From assembly GCF_030867145.1 (NCBI RefSeq), contig NC_134414.1, positions 127,050,465 through 127,114,464 on the forward strand: a DNA stretch of 64,000 nucleotides, written 5' to 3'. A model generated the notes under the pieces. The model was not told the DNA's origin. It made no database searches and was given only the letters and a program-made list of their open reading frames with translations. This DNA comes from Opisthocomus hoazin (lineage: Eukaryota > Chordata > Aves > Opisthocomiformes > Opisthocomidae). The position numbers were made by a program, and so were the translations under genes. How positions within the stretch are numbered: the first letter of the stretch is position 1; each line of letters starts with the position of its first letter. Of this stretch, positions 1-31,768 are shown piece by piece.

Positions 1-3000
1 TCATCTCCTCCTCCCAAATGAGGGAAATCCTCCATTTTCTAACAGAGCAGCTGATTCCTCTTCTAGGCATACCCTCCACTGTAGTCTTTTTTTTCCTCAG
101 AACATCTTTTATTCTGTCCATCTTTCCCCATATTTCATTGGTTATTTCAAGCCTGCTCATTGGAAAGATAACTTTAAATCTATCTATTCTTCTAATTCAT
201 TTACTTTCTGACTTGCACTTTTTTCCTAAAGACCCATCACATGTATAAAACAAGCAAGTCAGTAGCAGGTAGGAAATGTTTGGGTTTAGTTCTTCTTTTC
301 TATCAGATTTTTTTTCCCCCCCCTCCCTCTTTTCAGATTGAAACAAGGAGTCCAGGCATCAAAAAGACACCTTTGTTTCCTCTGCCCGTTACCGGGTGTT
401 GCATGTATCATCCCCCACTTACGCCAGTCACAACCACTGCAGTTCAGTTCCTTGAGGACTTTGCTGACCACCCAGCGCTCTTCTGGGGGCTTACGGCTCA
501 CCGCCATGACATTGCAAGCAAACACAGAAATCCAGCAGTTTCCATCCTCCATTTTCTGATTCTGAGACTCTAAAAATATCACTGCAAGGAAAGGCTTTGA
601 AGTTTAAAGCATGCTGACTGTTCTCAGCTGGCCTTAATCACGCTTGTTATACCTACAGTACAGACTAATCTAACAATACGATTTTAAGGAGATCATCCTA
701 AACACAAAGCTAAATCGCTCCTTTTATTTCAAAATTATTATGAAGAAGGCAACATTTTCTGAAACTCATTGTCTTCAAAACTGAAGATTAATTCTAGATG
801 CATCCTAAGGTTTATGATTCATCCCATTATAGCTAGCACACAGCCTCTTAAAGAAAGCAGACAATGTTCAGAACTGAAACCTCCTTCCTCCACACCTCCG
901 GCTTTGGTAAAGAGAGACAGCGTTTATACTTAGTTGAAGGGCATGAGCATCATTGCTCCTTCAGTTAAGTGCTCCCTGGGCCCATTTATCTCCGGCTAAT
1001 AATCCAATTTGCCTGGATGTATTTGACTCCAGTGGGAGTGCAATTCACAGAGCAACTGCAGAAGGTAGTTCTTAAGGGACTCATCACGTTACCCAGAGAC
1101 AGACGTTTTAAATACAGAATATACTCTGCCAAAGCGAGGTTCACTCGTGCAGCCTGCTTCAGTGACATGGCAGCACTACAGCTTGCTTTTATTTCATGAC
1201 TCCCACTTGAAAAGCAAACAGCACAAAAACTGTTTAATCATTCATGGATTCATTTTACAGAATACAGAGCCTGCTGAATCTGGCTGTAAACAATGATTTG
1301 GCTTTTGATCCTCATCCTACACCAAGTATATAAAAAGAAATAGAAAAAGACAGAGCAGTAACAGGAAAAAAAGAAAAATATCCAATTACTACAAATGCAC
1401 TACTCTCTTTTTTTCTACTTACTTTGACTCAACTGGTTACAAGTGTTTCACATCCAGAAAACGTAGAAACCTACCAAAACAATCACCTTCACATAATACT
1501 TCTCTTTGTATTCTGTCTTGAAAGGTTATGGCAATAGCTTGACTTCTTAACACACACATCCCAAAACAAAAAAAATATCTCTGTATCAGCCGCTCTATTT
1601 GGCTCCTCATAAAACTGCTCATATGATGATAATGCTTCTGGGGGAAGGAATTACATAATTAAACATTTCACAGCAGGGAAAAAAAAAGTTTTTGTGTTTA
1701 AGCAAGACCTCCAGGGCTAAGTAAGTCTCTTACAAAACACACATTATGATTTCAGTGGGTCTTTTTTTGAGACCCAGGCCGAAATGCTCTTTAATTACAC
1801 TGAGAAATCCTAAAGAGTAGACCTCCGATACAAACGGTAGAGAAGGAATCTGAATGCAAGGGAGTCTGAAAAATAATTCCCAGGACTTAGGGACTGCAGC
1901 TCAGTTCCTTAAAACTCCCCACGCTGACCTTCAGGCGGGCAGCCAGCCCGCCCCAGCTGCGAGCCCCTCCCCATGGGGCCAGTTGCCCCGCACAGGGGAT
2001 GAATTCCTTCGCACAGCCGCGCTCCCACTCTGCTCCCCTCCAGCTGTGGCCGCGCTGCCCCCGTTGATAACGGCTCCACCAAAGCCCAGCCATGCCAAGA
2101 AGGAATCATGGCTGCTTTGCTACATTCCCAATGGCTCCTGCCAGTACCGAGCCACTTTAGGGACACTGCCTCGGAGGGAAAGCTCCCGCAACAGAAAAGC
2201 AAAGGACACTTCAGCTTATGCACATGAGCCTGAATTTTATTTACTCCATCTTATCCTTCCTCAGGCAAAGCGTGAACCTTTCACTGCAGTTTCTGCGTGC
2301 CACCTGCAACCAAATCCACCTGGCTGCAGCTCAAACTCTTGCTTGTCAGTAGCAAAACCTTCTCCAGCTGCTTGTTGCATGGGGACCCAGATGCAGCCCA
2401 TCTTCCCAAATACGCTTCTGAGGTAGGGAGGATCCAAGGGAGAATCCAAGAAATGCTGCTTTGATTTAACACCACCACCAGAACTCTGGCACAATGTCTG
2501 ATTCATCCAAACAGATCGGGGAAAACAGTCTCTCCAGAGGAGGCCGGGAGATGATGATCACTCCAGGCACATGCACAGATTCCCTTGATATCCACCCTGC
2601 ACCTTCCAAATTGCTACTTGAAATATAGATTTTCCCTCCTTGCGACAGAAGCTTTTCTATTCACTTGGAAAACCAATGTTGCCATGGTATCCATGCACTT
2701 TAAAGCCAGACCTGCTTTTATGTGACTGTTTTCCCGTGAGATGGGGACATGTTTTTGTCCCCCTTTCCAAGGGCCAAACCCACAAAGACCTGGTCTGGTT
2801 CTCAGCGGCTCCTCAGTGTGGAGGCGCATCCATGGGGGGAGGCACCCCAGCATCCTTAAGAACCTGCTCAAAACAACACCTCTTGGGCTGTGTGTTGGAA
2901 GGAGCTGGAAGCAGCAGCGCTGCCCTCCTACCTACACTGTGTGTGGGAGCTAATACAAAGAAACTTAGCATGAAGTGTTGACTCGTAATGGCACTAATGT

Positions 3001-6000
3001 AAAACCTGCTCCTAAAAACAATCCCTGCTCATCTTTGTCCTTTTTCTTCCCGTGCCTTAACAAGAAATGAGGGAAGCAGAGCAATGAGCTGATTTTTGTG
3101 CAAACGCAAAAGCTTTCATCCACCTCGCGTCTTTACTGACACGATGACGATGCACATCCTTTCTTCAGCTCCCGTTTGGAAATACGCGGCAGTGACCGGC
3201 CTGCTCAGACGAGTGCTGCTCCGGGCCCCAGCGAGCCACGCGCCTCGGGGTGCCTGTTCCTTCCCTCCGGAGCTGCCTCTCCCCGCCCAGGCCAGCCCGG
3301 TCCTGCAGACCCCTGGACCGGAGCGAGCAGAGCCCGCTCCTGCGTTTCTGGACATCTCTGCTTCTGCACCTAGGCGTAAGCATCAGCCCAGCCACGTGGT
3401 CTGCGGAGCACTGACTCGCGAGAGTGCAGGATTTGCTGCTGCCCAGTAACGGAGCAACATTTCTACCAAAGTGAGCCGTTTAACAGCAATTTCATTAGGG
3501 AGAAAGGTCACCTCTCTAATTTGCTTTATAAATCCAACAGGACTAAAGACAAATGCATTTCTGCGTCTGAGAAATGGTGTTATAACTTTACTTGAATGTC
3601 ACAGAATTGCGCACTGTGCTGTCACATGAACACTGCAAGACGAGAGCAGAAAAATTGCCTCCCATCCAAAGCTGTGATTTTCCTCTTATAGTAATAGTTA
3701 ATATCTTTTTTTTCATCCTCCCCTCCCATTTTACCTCATGGTTTTCTATTGCTTGAGCTTAGTCAGAGAACCGTGGTGTTTTTATTTTGGAGATTCAGGT
3801 GGGAAGAGCAACCTTAGTGAAGTGTAAGCAGGTAAATCTGTTTGTTAGAGGGGGGAGAGGCGGCAGCCTGTGCGTGTTTTCCTAGCAGTCGCTTCTGCTG
3901 GCTTCCTGCCCATGTCACTGGCCTTTTCCACAGGACAGCAAGCCCCACAGAGAGGGAAAACACGTGTTTCCAGTCAAGAGTGTACTGTGTGTGAAACACG
4001 TGCCAACAAAAATGTCTGTTCCGCTCCCTGTCTGTTTGGGGATTGCCTTAAATTTAGGGCGTTGCAGATTGTTTGCCTGAGTAGCGTATGTGTGCATTAC
4101 AAAATCATCTTTTACATTTCTTTTTAAGTTTATACAAGACAAAATATCTGAAGGGTGGTCTCTGTACACATGCTCACCTGCAGCTTTGGTGGCCTGTCCC
4201 TACCCAGCTCAGGAACTACTACGGCAGTCACAGAATGGGCTTAGAGTAAATGGCTGAGTTTCTTTCCTTTGAAGGTGCTCACTCCCATTCTCAACATTTT
4301 AAAATCTTATTTCTAGTTAGGAGACCTTATCATATCACTCATCCCATTAATGCCTGAGCCGTTCAAACCATCACTATTCAGAGAGTAATAGCCCTGCTTT
4401 CATGAAAGAGGAGCAGAGGGAGCGAAGCCAAACAATGCAGCCAGAGCCAAATGCAATCAATTACGGACATAGAAATGAACCTCTCACGTCCCAAGACCTC
4501 ACCCTTCCTCCCTGGTGGCTCTGTTTTGGCCTAAGCAGTTAGAAAACCAAGTCAGCTTGTTCAGCATGCGCTGTGGCCGGAGCATGACGAGCCCGGGCAG
4601 GCAGCTCGCAGGTGGAAGGGAAGGGTCGGCTGCCAGCGGCACCTCCCCTCGCACCCCAGCTCAGTGCGGGGAACGCTGCTCCGCAGAGGCAAGTTGCAGA
4701 GTGATAGTGAGGGCAGATTTACTGCAGAGCGAAGCCTCTTCATGCCATTCACCCTCATTAGTTTTTATTTAAAACACGTCATGTTATGTTAGCCTAATAG
4801 TCTTCAAGCTCCAGCTTAAGTGCACTGGCTGAACTTAATATTGACTTTCTGTTCGTTGAGTTTTCTTCCTGCTCTTCTTGCAAATGGAGATAAATTTGGA
4901 TCCCATGCTCATGTATGTGATTCTTCCTCACTCACACACCTATTGAGCATCCTTTCAGAAGGCTATTAGATGACACCTTACTGTTAAAAAGAAATTACTA
5001 AGCAATTGTCCATAATGAGGTCATGCTCTCAAAACCTTCATGAAGGCAGATAAATGTCATTTACAATTCTATGAATAAGGAAAACTGAAGCACAAGGGCT
5101 GCTATGTTTAAGGTGATTCTGGTCCAGCCTGTTATGACGAGACTTTGGTACAGCTTTTGGGGGAGAGGATATTTGAAGCACTTTCTCCCAAAAATATTTT
5201 ATTTTGGATTTCAGGTAGGATAGCTGAGCAAGTTGCAGCCAGGCTTCAAGCAGGGTTACAGGCAGCATGTGAGTGGGTCTTACTTTAGCTTGTACTTGCT
5301 GTCAAACCGAGGCCACAGCCTTAAGTGAGATGTTGTTCATCATCTGCGGAGGGAACCCTCCCCTAAGTGTTAGAGAGCCCAATAGCTAAGTGAGGAAACA
5401 CACACAGACGCCTTCCCAAGCACACATTTACACCATACACTTTGGTACATGTTCAAAGCTCCTGTACATCTCTATTCTAATGTGTATTAAGGCTTTTACT
5501 AGCAGCAATGCAGAAGGTCATTATAGAAATTAATCAGGCTTCTGGGAGGCCTGTGTAAGTGTTTTTGATGCAGTAGAAGCAAACTTACAATGGTTTATTG
5601 TTAATATGAGAAAAGTGATAAGATTTCCTGCTAACTTGATTACTAAACTAGCCTGGTACTATATTAATTTACTTCCTAGCTTAAGATGTTTGTAATCTTG
5701 GTAGTAATAATATTTTAATAGGAAGACATTAGTAGGCCAGAGTGTGTAAATATTTAATTTATAATAACATTAATATTTCTATATCCATCATATGAGAATA
5801 TGGAAGGATAAGGTTAACCCACAGAATAAAGTATACTTTACACTATGTTCTGACAGATATTAACAGCTAGACTGATGCTTTAAGGTAATGAAAGAATGTG
5901 TTGTGAAGTTGGAGAGGGGTTACCAAAGACCAGGTCCTGGGAAATCCGTCTTTTCTGTTGTTGTTCCCACACTAACCAGGTCCTGTGTCCACAGCCACAA

Positions 6001-6337
6001 GATACAGATTTTCTTTCCTGGAGCACTTTTAGCTGTTGTTGCTAATATGTGCTAATATGGCTTGTTAAAATTACGACGTTTTTGCTGTGCAAGTACAAAT
6101 TGTTTTCTGTAACTTCAGTGAGGCTGTTAGAATGCCAGCCCTAGTGAAAGCACATTTATTGAGGGAAGGTAGCTTTGACGAAAGAACATTTAGTTGAGGC
6201 ACGAGTTTTTTTCTGCTGCGACGTACCCTGTTGCAACAGTCGCTGATGCTGATGGAGAAGGAAGGGCACGCGCAGCAGAATGTGGCCAGGGTCAAGTGCT
6301 TTCTCTTCAGTAGCCTCTTCTTTTGCAGCTGCAAGAG

Positions 6338-6405
6338 GTAGAGTGCTGGGCTAGATGGACCGCTGCTGTGACCAGTAGGTCTGCTGGCTCTTCTGAGTCA
6401 GCCGT
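6338..6405 (+). mobile_element. Possible old CR1/SINE-tail fragment
   Basis: It contains GTGCTGGGCTAGATGGACC followed by GACCAGTAGGTCTG, which resembles the 3' tail shared by ancient sauropsid CR1 elements and tailed SINEs. It is short and decayed. Confidence 0.35.
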
Positions 6406-8032
6406 GCTAAGGGCTAGGACCTGAAATTGCCCAGGTCCCCTCTGCTGGCTGCAGGTTCAGTGAGAAGATATGACAGAGAAGGGGGGCAGGTGATGCCACA
6501 GCGTGGCATCAGAGATACAGAAAGTCAGTAACATAGCCTGGGAATGCAGTTGGCAGGTAGCACTGAAAAGTGGTGTTTCCAGAGAGAAGGACACACAGAA
6601 TGGCAGTTCCGCAGCCAAATGGAGTGGGCAGACTGAGGTCACCAAGCTAAGGTCTGGCTCCTGCAGGCTGTCCCCCCTGAGTGGGTGGTGTGGGGCAGAA
6701 GGGCCAGGCTATGACCTCTCAGACCTCCTACTGCAAGGCTGTTCTTCCAGCTCCCCTCGTCCAGTCATTTTGTCTCCTGTGGCTGTGACTGTCCAGTCTC
6801 TATTAGGGGAAGATGGCTGCTGTTCCCTTTCACAAAGGTGAAATTTCTGGTGAAAGTCACTTGTGTTACCATCAGCCCACATTCTCTTAATCAGCTTATT
6901 TACTTTTAGTAAGAAAAACTGCTGTTCTCTTCATGTTACACCTAAGGTAATATCCAGGGAGAAGTTACGTGTTTTATACTTTGCACTGAGCTAAGGACCC
7001 GCCACAGCTGAAAGGTGAGCTCCTACCCCAGATGTTCCATCTAGGGTGGTCATCTGTTCCTCTGCTGAGCTAATTCACCCAACTAACAGAAAAATAGCCC
7101 TAAACTGGTAGTAAACACAAAATAGTGCTTGACAAGAGCACAGTGGAGGAACCAAGATGCCCTGGCAGGTATAAGAGGAGGTAAAAGTGGGGGCAGGACC
7201 TTTTCAGTGGCAGCTGCTATAGATGCCCTCAGCCCCAACCACGTAATGTGACCTTTACATCACTTCTCGCTTCTGTGCTCTGCAGAGCTTCAGCAAAGCT
7301 TGGCTGAGGTGGGGAGGTGTCACTCCCATCCTCTTGATGACAAGGAGGACAGAGATTCATCCGAGCTGGGGGAACCGTCCCTTCAGTTTACTCAACAGTA
7401 GAAACTTTTGAAGCCACATCATTCATGTGTCGCTGGCTCCATGTCCAAACCCAGACAGGAATCACCCCTGCCTGTGTCTGCAGGCACTCAGACAGCAGTC
7501 AGAATAGCTTACCCTGCATGTGCTACCTGCCCAGATACTACGTTTTCAGGCCTTTTAGGAAGTCTGCCATGAATTTAAAATAAAAAAGCCCACAGAGCTC
7601 AGTTATCACATTTCCCTCCCTACTTTCCTGTTGGGAAGTAAACAGATTTTGTGAGTAAACCTGGCAGAGACAGTTCACAACAGCATGACAACCCTGAGGA
7701 GAAAACGGTGTGCACCCGCCGGGCATACGTGCCACACAGCCAAGAGGGGACCTGCGCTGGCTAGCAGGTCAGCCTGCTCTGGTGAGCTGCTGTGGCTCGA
7801 GGACTACGTCAGCAACGTTTCTACGGACTCTCCAGTAAACCGCCCCAAAACGAACCACCAGCCGCATTTACAGCCCGACACAGTGAGCGTAACAGGTTAT
7901 TGAATTTGAACTGGTGGTGTTTTTCAGGTCAGAAGCATTCTGGTAGTTCTTCTGTTTCCTATTTGCATTCAAAACACACCTTGCCTTGCCTTTTTTCTTT
8001 ATATAGTGTCAACTATCATAGTTTGATATATC

Positions 8033-8062
8033 ATAAAACTATATGATACTATATAGTTTTAT
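8033..8062. repeat. Perfect AT-rich inverted repeat (hairpin)
   Basis: Two 12-base arms, ATAAAACTATAT and ATATAGTTTTAT, are exact reverse complements around a 6-base spacer (GATACT). More ATAGTATCA/GATATATC-like material flanks them. No gene is adjacent. Confidence 0.85.
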
Positions 8063-8919
8063 ATAGTATCAACTCACCTCCGACTGACAGATCATCCTTT
8101 CGTGGTGAAGAATCCCCCAAGTCTGGAGATCCACCTGCTGCTGGTTGCTGTGCTGGGGATCTGTGACCAAAGCGGTTGGTAACACCCCAGTTTGGAGGCC
8201 ATTGCTAAACGGTGCCTGCGCAGTGTCGAGGTCTTCTGCCTTTCTCATTCTGCCCCCAGGGCCAGGGATGGGGAAGAAGCTGGGAGAGGACATGGCCGGG
8301 ACAGCTGACCAGAGGGATATCCCGTACATACGGTGCCCTGATCGCCAGCAGAAGCTCGGGGAAAAGGAGGGGGAAGAGGGATGCCGGTGGTTACAGCGTT
8401 TTATCTTCCTGAGCAACCACCACGCCCGCTGAGGCCCTGCTTTCCAGGATGTGGCTGAATGTTTGCCTGCCAGCGGGCAGCAGTGAATAAATTCCTTCTT
8501 TTGCTTTGCTTTCACACACAGATTTGATTTCCTTGTTAAACTGATATTATCTCTGCCCATAAGTCTTCCCAACTGGGGAGTGAGCAGGCAGCTGCTTGGG
8601 TGCCCAGCAGCCAGCTGGAGTCAGCCCAGCCTACTTGGTCAAGGGAAATCTGCGCTAAATTGGGTGGGACTACAGGAATCGGAGTCAGCGGATAGATAAT
8701 GCACCCTTTCTTCTTTGTAGTAAAACACATTGGGCGTGCCTTTAGACAAACACTAAACTGAACATATAACACAGACTATAAATACTACAGCAAGGAGCCA
8801 CTCAGAGAGGGCTCTGGGTTTCAGACAAGACAGATCAACCATTTAAAACATTTAACTCCCCAGCGCTGTACCGAATATTTGTTGGTTTTAATTGCTTTCA
8901 CCTCCTTTAAATAACGAGT

Positions 8920-9341
8920 CTGAGAGGTGTCTTTCATTTGTTTTTATTCTTAGGTCAAACAATATCATCACTGAATTGTAGAACGAGGTTACTGGTTGAA
9001 ATACAAGTGCGGTGTGAGACAATTAGGAAGATAACACTTTGCAAATAAATTAATACAGAATTATAATTGTCTTTGCATAGTTCAGAAGTGAAAAACAGGA
9101 GGCAGCAGCGCGCACGTGCTGTGAACTGACACACACCAGCACAAAAACCCAAGTGCCTAGATGAACTCTTGCAGCTGCAAATATAACAAACCAAACAAAA
9201 AATACCCCAAACCTCAGAAAGCGCTAACTATTAAAAACCAGGCAGAAAGGGAACTAATGAGCTTCTTTTTTCTTTTTCTTTTTTTCTTTTTTAACAGACC
9301 ATGCTGCAGAAGGAGTGCTTTCTCTACAGACAGAGCTGCTG
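8920..9341 (-). other. TAGLN3: Probable TAGLN3 3'UTR
   Basis: This stretch runs from the stop codon to a minus-strand AATAAA at 8948-8943, the first canonical poly(A) signal after the stop. It includes a long pyrimidine/purine-biased tract (plus strand CTTTTT-type runs at about 9264-9295). The 3' end is inferred and transcripts would fix it. Confidence 0.45.
8943..8948 (-). terminator. Candidate TAGLN3 polyadenylation signal AATAAA
   Basis: This is a canonical hexamer on the minus strand about 400 nt past the TAGLN3 stop. Cleavage would be expected some 10-30 nt further, near 8915-8930. Confidence 0.45.
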
Positions 9342-27765
<18,424 letters not shown>

Positions 27766-28848
27766 CACAGAATCACAGAATGTTAGAGGTTGGAAGGGAC
27801 CTCTGTGGGTCATCTAGTCCAACCCCCCTGCCAAAGCAGGGTCTCCTACAGCAGGCTGCACAGGACCCAATCCAGGTGGGTCTTGAACTTCTCCAGAGAA
27901 GGAGACTCCACAACCTCCCTGGGCAGCCTGTTCCAGTGCTCCGTCACCCTCAGAGGGAAGAAGTTCTTCCTTATCTTCAGACAGAACTTCCTTTGCTTCA
28001 GTTTGTGCCTGCTGCCCCTTGTCCTGTCGCTGGGCACCACTGAAAAGAGCTTGGCCCCATCCTCCTGACACCCACCCTTAAGATATTTATAAGCACTTGT
28101 AAAGTCCCCTCGCAGCCTTCTCTTCTTCAGGCTAAACAAGCCCAGCTCCCTCAGCCTCTCCTCGTAGGAGAGATGCTCCAGTCCCCTCACCATCCTCGTA
28201 GCCCTCCGCTGGACTCTCTCCAGTAGCTCCTCGTCTTTCTTGAACTGGAGAGCACAGAACTGGACACAGTACTCCAGATGGGGCCTCACTAGGGCAGTGT
28301 AGAGGGGAAGGAGAACCTCCCTCGACCTGCTGGCCACACTCCTCCTAATGCACCCCAGGATGCCATTGGCCTTCTTGGCAGCCAGGGCACACTGCTGGCT
28401 CATGGTCAACCTGTCATCCACCAGGACACCCAGGTCCCTCTCCGCAGAGCTGCTCTCCAGCAGGTCTGCCCCAAGTCTGTACTGATGCATGAGGTTGTTC
28501 CTCCCCAGGTGCAGGACCCTGCACTTGCCCTTGTTGAACTTCATCAGGTTCCTCTCTGCCCAACTCTCCAGCCTGTTCAGGTCACACTGAATGGCAGCAT
28601 AGCCTGCTAGTGTTATCCACCACTCCTCCCAGTTTGGTGTCATCAGCAAACTCACTGAGGGTACACTCTAACTCTTCATCCAGGTCATTGATGCAGAAGT
28701 TGAGTAAGACTGGGCCCAGTACTGACCCCTGGGGGACACCACTAGTTACCAGCCTCCAACTAGACTCAGCGCCGCTGATGACAACCCTCTGAGTTCTGCC
28801 ATTCAGCCAGTTCTCAATCCACCTCACCGACCACTCATTTACGCTGTA
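27766..28848 (-). mobile_element. CR1 LINE retrotransposon, 5'-truncated, frameshifted
   Basis: The minus strand encodes the second half of a CR1 reverse transcriptase plus the C-terminal region. In order it shows [33 protein letters not shown], the catalytic FADD box at 28650-28639, then [40 protein letters not shown] and [18 protein letters not shown]. The frame changes once at about 28,600-28,625, so the copy is dead. The 3' end is intact, with two copies of ATTCTGTG at 27781-27766, the usual CR1 tail repeat. Family knowledge: CR1 copies are commonly 5'-truncated by incomplete reverse transcription. The copy lies in the TAGLN3-ABHD10 intergenic interval, on the same strand as the genes. 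Confidence 0.96.
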
Positions 28849-31426
28849 TGTAGCAAATTTGGGGTGTACCTGTAATGTAAATGCTACCACTAATCTCCAC
28901 TTAGCAAGCAGAGAATGAAAACAGAGAGAAATGCAAGTGCCACGCAAAAAAAACCAAAGCACCAGACCTCCCTAGGATTAAGTTTCAGTAATGCTGTGGT
29001 TTGAGTAACTGATGCTGCAGTTTTGTATCCTCAACAATTGTCAACCATGCTGTGCGGCATTCTCTCACCTGTAATGTTAATACAACAGAATAATGGGAAA
29101 AAAAACCCACAAAAACCACCACCAAACAACAAAAAAAAACCCCTTACTGTCACAACTGCTCCCCTTCACATTTTCAGCTATCTTGCTCTAAGGCATTGTA
29201 ACAAAAAGACCTTACCCATAAAGCATCAATTATTTAATAAATGCTATGGTGAAGCTTTGAATGGATACAATGCAATTCTGCCCGGAGAAATACACAGCTG
29301 CAGTTTATGCAGACATATAAAGACTTTTCCCTGTCTGAAGTATCACAGAAATTGAAAGTTTATAGGTGTAACTCCCAGTTTAAAAAAGTAGCTCAAAACT
29401 TTTCAGTTATTGAAACAACTAATGCATGTGAACAAAAAGTACATCTATCACAACTGGTAACTTTGGGCCTTAATTCAATTAATTTCTTTGGATTTACTGC
29501 AGTCTACTTTTTGCAAGTTTTTCTTCCATTAAGAGACAAAGCAATCTACGAAATGTAACAGAATTGGATTAAAAAATTGTCATAGGTAAGCTAAGAGCAG
29601 AAAGTTCTGAACTAAATTTTGATTTGACTTTAAAACTCACAAAATCTATTTTTCAGGTTTTATCGGATGCAAATCATGTCAATACACATAAAGATGCCAA
29701 TTGTTTAACAATACATAAACACGAACACTGCTTAACCTCCAGGAGTGGAAGTAGCTGAGCAATTTGCATAAGCTATCTGAACTAATTTTTGTCACAAGTA
29801 AAAAACACATTCAAGAGGTTTTAAAGCTTAAGAAAGTCATGAACTGCACATTCAAACAGACAGAAAGAAGTCGACTCCAGAAACAGGAAACAAGATTTCA
29901 CAGAATGTTGTAATTCCTCAAACAAGTATCCTCAGCTAGATTAACTGAGTCAGGGAATCGGTACAATTGAATTAGGTCTGCATCTAAACTAGAGCCATCT
30001 TTTTTACTCTGAGAATTCAAAATTTTTACATCACATCTGCTTGGTTTTCGCAGTATTGAAGCCTAAATCAAACTGTACTTCACAGGAACTCATCTGAAGT
30101 TTAGGGGTTTTTTGGTTTTCGGTTTTTGTTGTTTGTGGGTTTTTTGTATCAAAACCCACTACCTTGGCAAAGCTTTATACAATGCACTTCTACTGACAAT
30201 GCCAACACTGAAACAACAAACTCTTTAGAAATACCTTACTGCCAGGAGCTTCAGTCTTTTAAGGTAGCAATAGTGATGCCATTTACACTGCTTAAAATAA
30301 TAAAGCCAGATACAACTGTATACTTTTGACTGATGTTTCATATTAAAGCCAGCCTGAACTAATTCCAGCCTCTCACCTAAGTTGTTCTGTCTCTCTTTCA
30401 AGTGTACGAATGGCACCGTATTTTTGGACAAAAACCAGTTAACAGTCACATTTGCAATTAAATCCATTTACTCTCAAATTTGATGAATTTCCATTACAAG
30501 CATTACCCAATTATCAAGTTTCATTAACAAGTTTTCAGGCTTGTACTCGTGCACCTCAAATTCCTAACTCTGAAAGACGCTGTTCCTAGTAATCCACAGT
30601 TCTGGAGTCATAGAAAAGAGGCAGTGACGCTCTATGGTGCTGTACTCACCACTTTAAAGAAGTTACTGTAAAAATGTCACTGTATTGATCCCAGTTTCAG
30701 TTTACACCAAGATTATATGTAGTTCCTTTAATAGCAGGCCCACAAATTAACTATTAAAAAGAGACAGCCTGGAAAAGAGGACATAAACCCCACTCAAACG
30801 CAGATAAAAGACCTCTATCTGCACTTTGAGGCCCTGCGTTCTTAGAAGTTAACTTCTTCCTTATGTAGTACCAGAAGTACACCATCAGGGTGTGCCTTCC
30901 ACATTTCAACAGTACTTAAGAACAGTATAATGCTTTATCTGAAGTCTGTTTGCTATGATTTGTATTGTTCACTATTTCTAACAACAATAACTTCAGTAAA
31001 CACTCAAGTTGTATTTTCCCTTGCACAGATGGTGTCAGGCATAAGATACAAGAATGTTACACCAGAAGGACAAACTGAGAAGGTGTCAAAGACGTGAAAT
31101 TAAAGTTATACTGTACAGGCCAACAGTAACAAAAATGAATCAACATTCCAGTACAAAAGCATACAAAGCTTGTGAAAAAAGGTTTAAGTGGTGAAGGAGA
31201 GGTTCTGAACACAACAGCAGCACTCCTTCGCATTTTGGACTATCTGTGCAAATGCAGCATTAATAAAATATCTGTATTTACAAAACAGAGATAAGGAAAA
31301 AGCAGATAAAGCTCAGTTCCTACTGTGATAGTCACAGGCCTGGCATGATCTTGTTCAGAACAGGGCTTCTGATACACATGGAAAAGAGTCAGGTGTAGAG
31401 TTCATGCACTTAGGCTACTCTGCAGC
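28849..31426. other. Intergenic DNA and probable ABHD10 3'UTR
   Basis: AT-rich, with low-complexity A/C-rich sequence at about 29,096-29,140 and T/G-rich sequence at about 30,105-30,150. The ABHD10 3'UTR must occupy its upper end, but no clear minus-strand AATAAA lies close to the stop, so no 3' end is assigned. Confidence 0.5.
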
Positions 31427-31768
31427 TTACACTAGTGTTGCCAGCTTGTCAATTAAATCATCAACAGTATTAACAAGAAGTTTTATATCCTTCTTCTCAC
31501 TCATCCGATGTTGGCCAGTCTTGCAGAGGATAATATCCACATCTTTGCTCAAAACACGGTCAGCAACTTGCATAGAGATCTGCCATGGGACATCATCATC
31601 CTTCATGCCATGAATAAGTCGTATGGGACATGTTACAGGAATAGGACTATTTAGCACACAGTGATTTTCCGCTTCTCTGATAAAGTCGTACGACAAGGAG
31701 TAATACCCCTCCTCATTATACTTTGTTGGAAACTTCCATTCACCTTTTTCTTCTATTTCTTTTTGTGC
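31427..31768 (-). CDS. ABHD10: ABHD10 exon 5 with stop
   Basis: The acceptor is TTTGGTAG. It encodes [20 protein letters not shown] onward, including [12 protein letters not shown] (catalytic Asp) and GQHRM (catalytic His). It ends [10 protein letters not shown] and TAA at 31429-31427. Confidence 0.95.
   Translation of the reverse strand, partial: AQKEIEEKGEWKFPTKYNEEGYYSLSYDFIREAENHCVLNSPIPVTCPIRLIHGMKDDDVPWQISMQVADRVLSKDVDIILCKTGQHRMSEKKDIKLLVNTVDDLIDKLATLV

Larger units (their letters stand above)
1..8919. other. Sequence downstream of TAGLN3, no gene recognised
   Basis: Neither strand shows a protein I recognise. Open frames here are short or GC-driven. Local GC-rich patches stand out at about 1880-2110 and 3170-3440, and a polypyrimidine run precedes 330. 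By synteny TMPRSS7 would be expected next on the minus strand, but I found no transmembrane, SEA, CUB or serine-protease exon. Confidence 0.6.

Noticed and set aside
1854-2426. 190-codon plus-strand open frame
   Set aside because: Low-complexity Pro/Ala/Ser composition in a GC-rich patch, with no splice context or recognisable family.
8069-8572. 167-codon minus-strand open frame past the TAGLN3 3' end
   Set aside because: No recognisable motif and an overlapping open frame on the other strand. It was considered as a TMPRSS7 exon but shows no matching segment.
31404-31613. Plus-strand open frame over ABHD10 exon 5
   Set aside because: Antisense shadow of a confidently assigned coding exon.
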